64,000 nucleotides of DNA from Muribaculaceae bacterium Zag1 (GCA_002633115.1 NWBJ01000116.1:1-64000), one strand, 5' to 3'. Positions 52,165 to 61,779 are shown, counted from the stretch's first letter. Numbers and translations: made by a program. The notes: generated by a model not told the origin, from the sequence alone.

Positions 52165-53634
52165 TTAGACTGGTATATCCTCTTTTGCCATCTTTTGATA
52201 ATAGGCTGGGGTGAGGCCTGTGATTTTCTTGAACGCTGCGATGAAGTTGGCCGAGGATTTATATCCTACGCTCTCGGCTATGGCTTGTATGGTATAGTTG
52301 GCGTATGCTGCTTCATCTGTCAAGCGTTGGCGTGCTTTCTTCACGCGATACTCATTGACAAGGCTTCTGAAATTTTGTCCCAAACAATCATTGATGGCTT
52401 GGGATAGGTATTTTGTGTTGGTATTGAGCAGTTGGGCCAGAGATTGCAAAGAGAAGTCAGGGTTGCAATATTCCTCAGTAGTATCCATAAGTCTTATGAT
52501 ACGACGACTGAGATCTGAAATCGCTTCGTCTGATTTCTGACGTTCTCTGGATTCTTCCTCTTCTGGATGCGCTGCATTGGCGATCTCTCTACGGCGCTCC
52601 ATGTCTACGAGTTCGCGATTACGCTCGTAAATCTCTTTGTTCTTTTGTCGCAAGGATAGTTTTTGGCGATAGATGAGCCACGTTATTCCGAGAGCAAGGA
52701 TTAGAATAGCGGTCAATCCCCATAAGAGGACTTTCTGTAGAGAGATTTTGCTTTCCAATCCATGTATGCGTTGCTTGGAGTCCTGTCTTAGCAAATCGTT
52801 CCAATTGCTTGTGGCTTCAAGAAATGTTGAAGTCTTCATCAACGAGTCGGAAAGTACCACATACATCTTTTGATGATAGGCGGCAGAATCATACTCACCT
52901 TTGAGAGTATAGAGTTGCATGAGATATTTATGACTGTCTACAAGCATATTGTGGACTTTGCCTTCCTCAGCTATTTCATGATAGAGTAGTGCGTAGTGTA
53001 GGGCTGAGTCAAACTGATGTTGAGCTTGGTACATCTCAGTGAGTTCAGAATATGGAGTGCTGAGGTAACGAATATCAAGATGACTATTGATAACCTCGGC
53101 TTTTGCGCGCTTGAAAGCCTCTATGGCATTGATTTTGGAGCCGAACTCTTTTTCAAAGTAAGCCTCCTGAATCATTAAATAATAGGGGCGCGTAGGGTCT
53201 ATATCGGGGTATGCCCGAATCAAGCTGTCGCATCTTAAGGTTTCTTCGCGATGATGCATTAAACAATGGACTACGCCAAGATTGTAGAGAATGCCCAGCT
53301 CCTTCCGGTCACCCAGTTCATGGGCTAGTTTATAACCATTTTCATAATATCGGAGAGCGGAGGCCAAATCATTGTAAAAGAGATATAGGTTTCCCAATCT
53401 TTTCTGTGCTATGATGAGGTGGTCTGTTTCAGCATCAGGGTTATTCTCGTCAAGGCGCAGATACTGCAGGAGATGGCAGATCGCCGCTACTTGCTCATTG
53501 CGCTTTATGGCATCTAATCCTAATTGGTAATGTTCTTCGGCTGTGATTTCATCATCAATCATAGTTTGCCCCCAAGTATTGGACCAAACCATAACAATGA
53601 CAAATATGAGAGATATTAAAGTCTTCAATTGCAA
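52165..53634 (-). CDS. TPR-containing membrane AraC regulator
   Basis: The protein has 489 aa. The signal/anchor is residues 1-22. TPR-like helical repeats are at about 30-290 (EEHYQLGLDAIKRNEQVAAICHLLQYLRLD, DLASALRYYENGYKLAHELGDRKELGILYNLGVVH). A single TM is at about 297-318 (LLWGLTAILILALGITWLIY), then a coiled coil. The C-terminal AraC domain has FSLQSLAQLLNTNTKYLSQAIND and YTIQAIAESVGYKSSANFIAAFKKITGLTPAYYQK. The topology suggests a periplasmic TPR sensor linked across the membrane to DNA binding. The C10 protease and adhesin operon next to it is the obvious target. Confidence 0.85.
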   Translation of the reverse strand: MQLKTLISLIFVIVMVWSNTWGQTMIDDEITAEEHYQLGLDAIKRNEQVAAICHLLQYLRLDENNPDAETDHLIIAQKRLGNLYLFYNDLASALRYYENGYKLAHELGDRKELGILYNLGVVHCLMHHREETLRCDSLIRAYPDIDPTRPYYLMIQEAYFEKEFGSKINAIEAFKRAKAEVINSHLDIRYLSTPYSELTEMYQAQHQFDSALHYALLYHEIAEEGKVHNMLVDSHKYLMQLYTLKGEYDSAAYHQKMYVVLSDSLMKTSTFLEATSNWNDLLRQDSKQRIHGLESKISLQKVLLWGLTAILILALGITWLIYRQKLSLRQKNKEIYERNRELVDMERRREIANAAHPEEEESRERQKSDEAISDLSRRIIRLMDTTEEYCNPDFSLQSLAQLLNTNTKYLSQAINDCLGQNFRSLVNEYRVKKARQRLTDEAAYANYTIQAIAESVGYKSSANFIAAFKKITGLTPAYYQKMAKEDIPV

Positions 53635-53981
53635 TTTCGTAGGATATTTTAAATTCTACGGCAAAGTTAAAATTTTTTCACCAATTTACCAAATTTATTT
53701 ACAGAGCCTGGTACACCCTTGGGCCTAAAATGGAAACAAATTTGGTAAGGAAAGTTGAACTATAAGGGAATATTCTAATAATGCAAATAAAATTAGCATT
53801 ATATACCTCGAAAATCTGTCAAAACTCCCAGAAATCCATTTTATAAAATTCTAATAAATGCAAAAGATAGTGTCTCTGGGAGGATAGACAAGGGAGTGGG
53901 AAATAGGAAACAAGATAATAATTTGGTGGAATGGAATAAAATTATTACATTTGCGTATGATTTCGTATTTCAATAATAGAC
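53635..53981. other. divergent intergenic region
   Basis: AT-rich. It holds the minus-strand -7 TAACTTTG at 53662-53669 in the same CTACGGCAAAGTTAA context as the 56-bp repeats. No clear 20-bp leader repeat precedes the plus-strand ATPase. Confidence 0.5.
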
Positions 53982-55607
53982 ATGACCATGATTGAGAATA
54001 GAGTTAGATATCCAATCGGAGAGCAAGACTTCAAGAAGCTGCGCGAAAATGGATGCGTGTATGTCGATAAGACTTACCTTATTCCAGAGTTGACTTGGGG
54101 CGGAGGATTTTTATTCCTGGCGCGACCCCGACGCTTTGGCAAGAGTCTGCTGCTGTCTACTCTGCATTACTATTTCGACGGAGCCAAAGAGCTTTTTGAG
54201 GGTCTTTGGATTGGCGAGCATGAAAAGGAATGGAAGCGTTATCCCGTGCTCCATTTCGACATGAGTCGTTGCGCTGCTCAGAGCGCAGATGAGATGAAAG
54301 GCTTTCTGCATCGTCGTCTCGAAGAATATGAAAAGAAGTATGAAATTGGGCCCAACGGTAACATTGAGGATGTCGGAGAGAGATTTAGCATCCTTATTCA
54401 ATCAATAAGTGAAAAAGCAGAGTGCAATGTAGTCATTCTCATAGATGAATACGACAAAGGCATTCTCGAGACCATGGATGATCCGGCGCGCCTTGAGGAT
54501 ATGAGCATTATACTTCGAGCTTTCTTTTCTCAGCCGAAGGCTATGAGCAAGTATGTGCATTTCTGTATGGTGACAGGTGTGGCCAGATTTCCAAATTATA
54601 CTTTATTTTCTGGCCCTAACAATCTGAGCGACATCTCTATGAATCGTCGATTCGCCTCAATCTGCGGAATCACCCAGCAAGAATTGGTTGATAATTTCCA
54701 GCCAGGCATTGCCGAACTCGGAGAATTCAATGACTGGACTAAAGAGGAGACGATTGAGGCATTGAGACTGAAATACGACAGCTATCGCTTCACTCCCTCG
54801 CAGGAGAAAGTATACAACCCTTTCAGCCTTCTCAATGCTTTCTATCATGGCGAACTTGATAACTATTGGATTAAATCCGGAATTTCAAGGGTATTTGTAA
54901 AATATCTCTCGCGTAGCGAATTTGACTTGCTTGAGCTTCAAGACCTTTGGGTGGATAAGAAGCGTATGGAGGATATCTTCCGCAAGGAAGATTCCATACC
55001 CTTGCTTTTCCAAACCGGGTATCTGACAATTGTCGAAACAAAAGGACAGAGTCTTTTTCGTTTAGCTATACCTAACGGTGAGGTGCGTAGTGCCCTTGTA
55101 GATCAATTATTGCCACGTTATCTGGGTATAAATGTAGATCGATTGCCAATGTTGTTGGAAGATCTTAAAGAAAAAGTCCTTTCGGCTGACATTGATGGTT
55201 GGATCAAAGAGCTTCAACAACTTGTGTCAAAGGTACCCTATCATCTGTATGGTAAAACTTCTGATGAAGGGGAAGAAGATACCAATGTAAATTCTATAGA
55301 GCGTTTTGAACGTACCTATCATATAATTGTCCATATAATCTTCCAGTTGCTCAGCCTCGATGCTCGCAGCGAGATATGCGTCAGCGGAGGCAGAATAGAT
55401 ATGGTGGTTGAGACCAGCAAGTTGATCTACGTAATAGAATTCAAGCTTGACGGTAAGCCACAGGAGGCTATTGCTCAAATTGACAGCAAGAGCTACTTGC
55501 TCAGTTGGAGCGCTGATGGGCGCGCAGTCTACAAGATCGGCATTGTCTTCAGCTCCCAGAATCGCTCGATATCAGATTGGGAGTACATTACAGGGTTGAG
55601 GCAGTGA
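53982..55607 (+). CDS. AAA-ATPase-like protein with PDDEXK_9 domain (second copy)
   Basis: The protein has 541 aa (an ATG at 53988 is also possible). VRYPIGEQDFKKLRENGCVYVDKTYLI is the family opening. The ATPase loop is ARPRRFGKSLLLS (about 47-59), and Walker B is VVILIDEYDKGIL (about 150). KYVHFCMVTGVARF and ISMNRRFASICGITQQEL are family blocks. The nuclease-like end is LIYVIEFKLDGKPQEAIAQI (near 482), then AVYKIGIVFSS. It is apparently intact. Its stop overlaps a DUF4143 remnant on the other strand by 20 bp. Confidence 0.85.
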   Translation: MTMIENRVRYPIGEQDFKKLRENGCVYVDKTYLIPELTWGGGFLFLARPRRFGKSLLLSTLHYYFDGAKELFEGLWIGEHEKEWKRYPVLHFDMSRCAAQSADEMKGFLHRRLEEYEKKYEIGPNGNIEDVGERFSILIQSISEKAECNVVILIDEYDKGILETMDDPARLEDMSIILRAFFSQPKAMSKYVHFCMVTGVARFPNYTLFSGPNNLSDISMNRRFASICGITQQELVDNFQPGIAELGEFNDWTKEETIEALRLKYDSYRFTPSQEKVYNPFSLLNAFYHGELDNYWIKSGISRVFVKYLSRSEFDLLELQDLWVDKKRMEDIFRKEDSIPLLFQTGYLTIVETKGQSLFRLAIPNGEVRSALVDQLLPRYLGINVDRLPMLLEDLKEKVLSADIDGWIKELQQLVSKVPYHLYGKTSDEGEEDTNVNSIERFERTYHIIVHIIFQLLSLDARSEICVSGGRIDMVVETSKLIYVIEFKLDGKPQEAIAQIDSKSYLLSWSADGRAVYKIGIVFSSQNRSISDWEYITGLRQ

Positions 55608-55745
55608 GGAAGTCGCGTATATGCATGTGGATGATGCCGGGGTAGCCTTCGACTTCGCCGGGGACAGGGTCCATTGAGATGACATACTTAGGATAGTTGT
55701 CATCGATGGCCTTGAGGTTGCCAAATTCGCGCATAAACCGTTGCA
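55588..55745 (-). pseudogene. 3' remnant of a DUF4143 ATPase gene
   Basis: On the minus strand it encodes REFGNLKAIDDNYPKYVISM and DPVPGEVEGYPGIIHMHIRD-FL, nearly the same ending as the gene at 23455 (REFGNLFSIPDNFPKYVVLM, IHLRDFL). The ATPase and most of DUF4143 are gone. A palindrome upstream (55776-55805) appears to be the leftover leader. Confidence 0.75.
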
Positions 55746-55775
55746 AGTCAGCTGATAGCAGAATCGATAAAAACA

Positions 55776-55805
55776 AGTAGGCGTAAAAATATTTTTACGC
55801 CTACT
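55776..55805. repeat. 30-bp perfect palindrome upstream of DUF4143 remnant
   Basis: AGTAGGCGTAAAAAT followed directly by its complement. Position and form match the 46-bp palindrome before the DUF4143 gene at 23455, but the sequence is unrelated. It could also serve as a terminator. Confidence 0.85.
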
Positions 55806-55842
55806 GTACAGAAATTTTACACTATATTGAATTTACCAATGC

Positions 55843-57330
55843 CTAATCCAATTCCACCTGGCGCGCTGGGCTTGCGATAGCCTCCATCAGTTCGCGCTTG
55901 GTGTATCTGACCGGCTCAGCCATAAATTCGGGTATGTTGTAGCTCTTAAACAGCTGTCGGTTCTGGTCTGGGTCGCGCTGGGGCAGCAGGAATGGCTTGC
56001 GGGCATGGCCATCCTTGTCGAAATATGCGATGTAGAGGCGCGTATAGGAGCCATCGTCGCGGCGACTGCTGAAGAGTATCCATCGGCCATTGCTCGAGAA
56101 ACTGTGATAACTCTCAACGTCGGGACTGTTTACCTCGTCCAACGGGCGCACCTCGCGAGTAGCGAGATCCATTAGATACAGGTCGGCATCGTGGTGCCAA
56201 ATATGGAAGGTGCCATATTCGCCCATGGTGAAGAGCAGGTAGCGACCATCGGGCGATTCGCGTGGGAATGTCGCCGACTGGCCGATGGCTGAGGCAGAGA
56301 ATACGGTATCGGTGGCTCCAAAAGCCATCTTGTCGGCATCAAAAGGCTTGCGATAGATGTCGTATTTGAAGTCCTTATAACGCGACTTTTTGTAGACCGA
56401 CATCATGCTGTCGCTCAGGCATGGCACTGTGGCCGACACATAATAGAGGCTTTTGCCATCGGCGCTCCAGTAGGGGAAGGTTTCAAGTTCGGTGCTGTCG
56501 TTGGCGATGATTTGGATTTTGTCTTTCTCGACATTATATAGGATTATGTCGGATGCTCCGTCTTGCACCTCTACCTTGTTGCGGTTGGCCGAATGGAAAT
56601 TCTGGGTAGTGGTGTTGTTGGAGTATGCGATCAGCGGCAGTGTGGGGTGCCAAGAGGGGTAAACGCCGGCCGAAACGGTTTGGTCGGTCTTGAGATTAAT
56701 CTTCTTGAGCTCGCCATTGTGGGCGATCAGGGTACCGCCATTGTTGAGGCGTATGTGCATCTGCATGTTGCCTTGGCGGTTGTAGGCTTGGTAGCTGTGG
56801 CAATTGATGCACTGGCCGCTATTGTCCTCAGCCATTGAGCAGTTGTTGAATATCTCGCGCTCATCAAAACTCTCGAGGTGGCGCTGGCAGATGCGCATCA
56901 CCTCAAATCCGATATATGAGGGTTCGATCTGGCGGTAGGAGATGTAGGGGTCAATCTCCTCGGCCACAGCGATCTTGAGCGAGGGATGGCGCAGCCAGGT
57001 GTCGGCCGTGCGGGCAAACACATCGATAAGCACAGTATCGCCTTCGGCTTGGCTCAGGAGTTGGCTCCAGCGGTCGGCAGGGATGTCGACAGTGGCTCCC
57101 GGCACCACTATTCCTTTTTGACCCTTGAGGTGTATATGGCTCACGTATTCGTCGGCATCGTCGAGAATTGAGAAATTGAGGGGTGCGATGTTGCGCGGCA
57201 CGGTCACTCCTGAGTAGTCAGGGTAAATCTTTGCTTGGTCGGCTACGGCGCGGGCTCCGTCAGGCACCGAGGTCGAGCAGGCGCTAAGAATAGCGCCCAT
57301 GGCTATAGGGATTAGGCGAGATGGTTTCAT
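55843..57330 (-). CDS. TolB-like beta-propeller lipoprotein with CxxCH motif
   Basis: The protein has 495 aa from MKPSRLIPIAMGAILSAC, a lipoprotein signal with lipobox Cys18. The earlier frame start is unsupported. Residues about 170-180 read SGQCINCHSYQ: Cys174-x2-Cys177-His178, a c-type haem site. The rest has TolB/WD40-like blades (YPSWHPTLPLIAYSNN, FPYWSADGKSLYYVSA, FPRESPDGRYLLFTMG, YHSFSSNGRWILFSSRRDDG). It is likely a periplasm- or surface-facing lipoprotein. Haem loading is inference from the motif. Its start overlaps the DUF6057 gene by 4 bp, so the two are coupled. Confidence 0.8.
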   Translation of the reverse strand: MKPSRLIPIAMGAILSACSTSVPDGARAVADQAKIYPDYSGVTVPRNIAPLNFSILDDADEYVSHIHLKGQKGIVVPGATVDIPADRWSQLLSQAEGDTVLIDVFARTADTWLRHPSLKIAVAEEIDPYISYRQIEPSYIGFEVMRICQRHLESFDEREIFNNCSMAEDNSGQCINCHSYQAYNRQGNMQMHIRLNNGGTLIAHNGELKKINLKTDQTVSAGVYPSWHPTLPLIAYSNNTTTQNFHSANRNKVEVQDGASDIILYNVEKDKIQIIANDSTELETFPYWSADGKSLYYVSATVPCLSDSMMSVYKKSRYKDFKYDIYRKPFDADKMAFGATDTVFSASAIGQSATFPRESPDGRYLLFTMGEYGTFHIWHHDADLYLMDLATREVRPLDEVNSPDVESYHSFSSNGRWILFSSRRDDGSYTRLYIAYFDKDGHARKPFLLPQRDPDQNRQLFKSYNIPEFMAEPVRYTKRELMEAIASPARQVELD

Positions 57331-59201
57331 AAGGTCTTGAGTCCGTTGACGTAGAAGAAATAATACCAATACGTATTGCCAAATGTGTCTTTGCATCGGG
57401 CAGCTGCCTCCTCAGGAGGCAGATTCTTGAGCGAATCATTGAGGCGCACAAAATTGTCAAACCTTTTTTTGATTGCCGGGTCGATATGCACATGCTTGAA
57501 AGCGGCCTTCTGATTGAGCAGCGACCACAGCAGCACTGCCTCTTGGTAATGGGTAGGCACGCGGTCATAATTGGTATAGTTTGACAGGAAGCGCTTCATG
57601 AAAGCATCGAGGTTGCGCAGTATCAGGTTGCACTGCATCGAGGCCTCAAGCAATTCCGGGCTTCCGCCCCTCAGACCGGCCACCATCGGCACAAGATACC
57701 CCTCGACCTTGGCACCATCGCCGCCGAGATGGTCGCGGAAATACGATAAGGGCTTGATTTGGCGCATCTCCGGGTCTTGCTCGACCATGCGCGGATTGTC
57801 GGCGTAGGCTAGATATTTCTCAGCCCACTCGCGATGATAGCGGGTCTGAGCCAGGGTGGAGAGGTATTTGCGAGCCAATTCGTATTCGCCATTGATCAGC
57901 GCGGTCTTGGCCATGTATTTGAAATATTCTGATTTCTTACCATATTCCACCATATATTCTACGCCCCAGCGGTAGGTGTTGTAGATGCGGCCGAAATGAT
58001 AGTTGAGCATCATCGTGCCAGCATCGCGCATGGTCATGTGGTAGCGCGGCGACTGGTAGGGGGCGCTCCCGATGGGGTAGGTGAACATCACATCACCGGC
58101 TGTGCCGAGGCGCATAAGGGCGATGTCGCAGAGCAGCACGTTGAGGCGCGTGGGTTCGGCTGGCATATCGCGCGCTATGTCGGCAGCCTTTTGCCAGTCG
58201 CCATCCTGCAGGGCACGGTCCATCGCGATGGTGGCGCGGAAATTTGGATCATCCATCTTGAAAACCACTACCAGCACCAGCGCTATTGCCATGGCCGCGC
58301 TGCTGATGCTGAGCCACCGAGCCGAGACGCGGCTGTTAGGCTGCAGATTAGCCAAGGCCAATCCCACCAAAGCCACGGCTATGACGATGTGGGGCCATAT
58401 CAGGCTCCACTCGCCAGCGTAGATGGCCGGGAGGCCCGAGGTATAGAGGTTTGTGCCCATCAGCAACGATGGCACATACAGATAGTGGAGCATCGGCACG
58501 GCTATAACCGTGATCAACCCCAGGTCGATTACGTCGGGACTGTTGGCTTGGCGCTGCCGAGCCTCCCAAGCCATGCACATTACGGCCGAAAGCAAAGCGT
58601 AAAATCCCATCAGCGGATATCCACCGGCCACAATCGCCACAAGCACGATGGCGCGCCAGCCTATCAGCCTGATGCGGCTATAGGCCCAGAATAGAGCCAC
58701 GGCGCCCATTAGGCCTATGAGCGAGGAATATCCAAATCCGGGAGTCTTGAGCGAATAGATGACATAGCCGGGCAATATCAGCCATAGCAACAGCATAGCC
58801 GATGGTACGGCTGCCAAGGGCCACAACCGCCCCGGCAAACGGAATGCTCGACCCACCATCCACACTAAGGCTGTAGAGAGCAAGGTGAAGATTACGATGC
58901 CCATCCAGGGGTGGAAGAAGAATTGGGTGAAAAACGACCCAGCCCAATGCAAGGCACCGCCAGGCACCTGCATGCACTCTGAGAGATAGGCGCTGGTGGG
59001 CAGAAACAGGTTCAGGTCATCGAGTTTGCGCACATAGTCGAGATTGCCAGCGAGGATGGCGATAGAGAAGACGGCAAACACAGCCATCACCGCCGCTATT
59101 ATCCCGGTGTTGGAGCGCGGATGGGGCGCTTGGCCAGTAGCCCGACGAGTTTTCGGCTTGGCTGGAGCCGCTACGGGAGCATGGATATCAGATTGTGACA
59201 T
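57327..59201 (-). CDS. DUF6057 family membrane protein
   Basis: The protein has 624 aa. A Pro/Ala-rich cytosolic N-terminus is followed by about 10 membrane segments (36-330). A soluble helical, TPR-like C-terminal half contains DWQKAADIARDMPAEPTRLNVLLCDIALMRLG, GEYELARKYLSTLAQTRYHREWAEKYL and NYDRVPTHYQEAVLLWSLLN. The arrangement and DPEMRQIKPLSYFRDHLGG-type blocks fit the DUF6057 family of Bacteroidetes (family name from memory). Function is unknown. It is co-expressed with the CxxCH lipoprotein. Confidence 0.75.
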   Translation of the reverse strand: MSQSDIHAPVAAPAKPKTRRATGQAPHPRSNTGIIAAVMAVFAVFSIAILAGNLDYVRKLDDLNLFLPTSAYLSECMQVPGGALHWAGSFFTQFFFHPWMGIVIFTLLSTALVWMVGRAFRLPGRLWPLAAVPSAMLLLWLILPGYVIYSLKTPGFGYSSLIGLMGAVALFWAYSRIRLIGWRAIVLVAIVAGGYPLMGFYALLSAVMCMAWEARQRQANSPDVIDLGLITVIAVPMLHYLYVPSLLMGTNLYTSGLPAIYAGEWSLIWPHIVIAVALVGLALANLQPNSRVSARWLSISSAAMAIALVLVVVFKMDDPNFRATIAMDRALQDGDWQKAADIARDMPAEPTRLNVLLCDIALMRLGTAGDVMFTYPIGSAPYQSPRYHMTMRDAGTMMLNYHFGRIYNTYRWGVEYMVEYGKKSEYFKYMAKTALINGEYELARKYLSTLAQTRYHREWAEKYLAYADNPRMVEQDPEMRQIKPLSYFRDHLGGDGAKVEGYLVPMVAGLRGGSPELLEASMQCNLILRNLDAFMKRFLSNYTNYDRVPTHYQEAVLLWSLLNQKAAFKHVHIDPAIKKRFDNFVRLNDSLKNLPPEEAAARCKDTFGNTYWYYFFYVNGLKTL

Positions 59202-59553
59202 GTTTCAGTAGGATAATGTTGATTTTAAACGCGAAGATAGTCACTTTTTTTCTGATTATAAGAAAAATTTCTGCCTTTAACATTTGTGATGTCACGCTCG
59301 GGCCGAGCTTTAACATTGTAATTTTGCAGTGTTCACAATTGTGACATTTTTGTAATAATTTGTAACATTTCTAACTGCTTGATAATCAATGTGTAATTTA
59401 AAAAATATTAAATTTCTGATTTTGTTAACATTTGTTTGCTTTAAAAAATTTTAGAAATGACTTTTGTGGCTTAAATTTGCAATGTCAAAATTTCGGAAAC
59501 GGAATTTGGCAGAGATAACATAATTGTTGAACACCTAGTAACACCTAAGCTTT
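59202..59553. other. divergent promoter region of DUF6057 and sigma factor genes
   Basis: Very AT-rich. A good -7 box, TAAATTTG, is at 59472-59479 on the plus strand, about 75 bp before the sigma start, giving a long leader. Several GTAACATTT / TTAACATTTGT repeats lie upstream (59345-59435). No gene. Confidence 0.5.
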
Positions 59554-60057
59554 ATGAGAGCTACAGACTTCCAAACCAATCTGATGAGCATGCAAAGCAA
59601 TCTGCTGAACTTTGCCTATATGCTGACCGCTAACCGCGACGATGCCTACGACCTGCTGCAAGACACCACACTCAAGGCTCTTGACAACCAGGACAAATTC
59701 GCCGACAACACCAATTTCAAGGGCTGGGTGTTCACTATCATGCGCAACATCTTCATCAACAATTATCGCCGCGCCTCGCGAGCCGCCACGATTGTTGACA
59801 CCACTGATACCCTCTTCCATCTCAACCTTAGCCAGGATTCCGGCATTGCCGCTCCCGAGGGCTCGTTCACTGCCCAGGAGATCACTGCCGCCATCAACTC
59901 ATTCAGCGATGAATACCGTGTGCCCTTCTCGATGCACGTGGCCGGCTACAAATACAACGAGATAGCCGAGAAGATGAATCTGCCTCTTGGCACAGTCAAG
60001 AGCCGCATCTTCTTTGCCCGCAAGCGCCTGCAGGAGCGTTTCTCCGACTACCGCTAA
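59554..60057 (+). CDS. ECF-type RNA polymerase sigma factor
   Basis: The protein has 167 aa. Region 2 is SMQSNLLNFAYMLTANRDDAYDLLQDTTLKALDNQDKF and NFKGWVFTIMRNIFINNYRR. Region 4 is INSFSDEYRVPFSMHVAGYKYNEIAEKMNLPLGTVKSRIFFARKRLQ. It is a compact ECF sigma without an adjacent anti-sigma gene, common in Bacteroidetes. Targets are unknown. Confidence 0.93.
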   Translation: MRATDFQTNLMSMQSNLLNFAYMLTANRDDAYDLLQDTTLKALDNQDKFADNTNFKGWVFTIMRNIFINNYRRASRAATIVDTTDTLFHLNLSQDSGIAAPEGSFTAQEITAAINSFSDEYRVPFSMHVAGYKYNEIAEKMNLPLGTVKSRIFFARKRLQERFSDYR

Positions 60058-60152
60058 GTCTCCCTCTCTCTCCATATCTCTCATAAACAATCTTGTGCGC
60101 CCATAAGCACGCACCCCCCCTCATTACCGTTATTACCCATCATAAAATTATG

Positions 60153-60205
60153 CGTCATCAAAGCAGCGGCTCCCGCCCCAGGCGAGAGCCGCTGCTTTGA
60201 TGACG
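60153..60205. terminator. strong bidirectional stem-loop
   Basis: CGTCATCAAAGCAGCGGCTC and its complement form a 20-bp perfect stem with a 13-nt GC-rich loop between the convergent sigma and ATPase genes. No long T-run. Confidence 0.7.
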
Positions 60206-60207
60206 GT

Positions 60208-61779
60208 CTATGCTTTTTCTATCTCACAAGTGTGCATTTTTGAATCTACATCATAATTGATGCCTACATATATGATGTCGGTTGTATACTGGCACACTTT
60301 CGCCGCATAGTTTTTGGCCTTGATCTGCTGCAGGGCTGTGGCGGTATCTTTGTTGCATTTAAGTTCCATTATTATGCCTGGCTTGTCGACATTAGGCCGA
60401 GGGATGAAAGTGAGGTCGGCAAAACCTTTACCAGTAGCTAATTCGCGATGAATAATATAGTCATCTTGAGCTGAGTAGAAGGCCAGTTTCATTACGCACG
60501 CCAACGAATTTTCATCATTATAGGAGAGGATGCTCGTCTCGTTTTCGTGCACTTCTTCTAATCCTTTGGCTACAGCCATTGCGTCACCGTCAAGAAGAGA
60601 TTGCAGTAGGGCATCAGAAGCTTCTATGGCTTTAGTGACCACTGGCCAATTTACATCCTCAACGGCATGGCGCATTTCTTCTCTAACTTCAAGATTTGGA
60701 ATATAACATTTCTTATCTGTTGAGTCATAGGACAAATATCCAAGATGGATTAGTACTGTCAATACGTCATCCTTAGATTTTATGACCTCTAAGTCGTTGC
60801 TGAACTTAGTGTAGTCAACCTTGCAGCGCCCTCCGGCGAGCATAGAGATTATGTCGTCTTTTAGACCCTCGAAGTTCTTCTTTATATATTTTGTGATGGC
60901 TTCATAGGCTCCGGTAGAACACCAATAATTTCGACATTTATTTCGTTTGATGGCGGATATTACCGAATTGGGATTGTACATCGATGGCTCATCTCCTATT
61001 TGATATCCGTCATACCATTTTTTCATTTCGTTAATGTCCATTCCGTGCTTAAGGCATAGCGCCTTGACCTCTTCAGAGGTAAATCCAAAATGCCGAGCGA
61101 ATTGATCGGCCTCAATCATGGTGTATTCATCAAAATTATTAAGAGCTGATTGAGTCCAATCTTTCATTATAGGAAGAATTCCAGTGAGGTATGCGCCAAC
61201 AAAAACCCTGCTGGTAATAGGGTCTTTAAATAGGCGTCGGAGGAATTTGACGTAGTGCACCATAACTGTGTCGCTATTGCGAAACTCACGCATTATCGCA
61301 TCCCACTCATCAATAATCATGAAGAATTTTTCACCCTTGGATTGGGCTATTCTTGAAAGCAAATCCATAAGATCGTCTTGAGGGCGCATCTCCACATCAG
61401 GGAAGTCGCCATGGATGTCGTGCATGAGAGTCTGCTCCATCTTCTTCACTATCTCAGGATCGTGGTCAAATTTAGTGGTAAAAGTGGCGAGGCTCACAAA
61501 TATTACGGAGTATTTGTTGAGATGCTTTTCAAAGGTAGGATCGGCCTCTATGGATAAGCCCCTAAAAAGATCTCGTGAATCGCATGATTTATCATAATAG
61601 GCGCATAGCATATCAGCGGCCGTTGATTTGCCAAATCGGCGGCTACGGGTCACGCATATCCTTTTGTTCTTGGTGCCAAGGGTGGAGTTGACCTCAGCTA
61701 TTAAGGAAGATTTGTCAATAAATCCCCCTTCCCTGGCCTCCTTAAAACTGCTATTGCCTATGTTTATGTAGTTGCCCAT
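60208..61779 (-). CDS. AAA-ATPase-like protein with PDDEXK_9 domain (third copy)
   Basis: The protein has 523 aa from MGNYINIGNSSFKEAREGGFIDKS. A longer frame upstream crosses the promoter and is rejected. The ATPase loop is VTRSRRFGKSTAADML (about 43-58). Walker B is FFMIIDEWDAIM (about 150). VGAYLTGILPIMKDWTQSAL and MIEADQFARHFGFTSEEV follow. The C-terminus has GIIMELKCNKDTATALQQI (near 470), the E-x-K nuclease-like motif. A -7 box TATCTTTG lies at 61808-61815 (minus). It appears intact. No leader repeat is seen. Confidence 0.85.
   Translation of the reverse strand: MGNYINIGNSSFKEAREGGFIDKSSLIAEVNSTLGTKNKRICVTRSRRFGKSTAADMLCAYYDKSCDSRDLFRGLSIEADPTFEKHLNKYSVIFVSLATFTTKFDHDPEIVKKMEQTLMHDIHGDFPDVEMRPQDDLMDLLSRIAQSKGEKFFMIIDEWDAIMREFRNSDTVMVHYVKFLRRLFKDPITSRVFVGAYLTGILPIMKDWTQSALNNFDEYTMIEADQFARHFGFTSEEVKALCLKHGMDINEMKKWYDGYQIGDEPSMYNPNSVISAIKRNKCRNYWCSTGAYEAITKYIKKNFEGLKDDIISMLAGGRCKVDYTKFSNDLEVIKSKDDVLTVLIHLGYLSYDSTDKKCYIPNLEVREEMRHAVEDVNWPVVTKAIEASDALLQSLLDGDAMAVAKGLEEVHENETSILSYNDENSLACVMKLAFYSAQDDYIIHRELATGKGFADLTFIPRPNVDKPGIIMELKCNKDTATALQQIKAKNYAAKVCQYTTDIIYVGINYDVDSKMHTCEIEKA

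Noticed and set aside
57996-58694. 232-aa His/Gln-rich plus-strand frame
   Set aside because: Antisense of the DUF6057 membrane region; the His/Gln bias is what reversed hydrophobic codons give.
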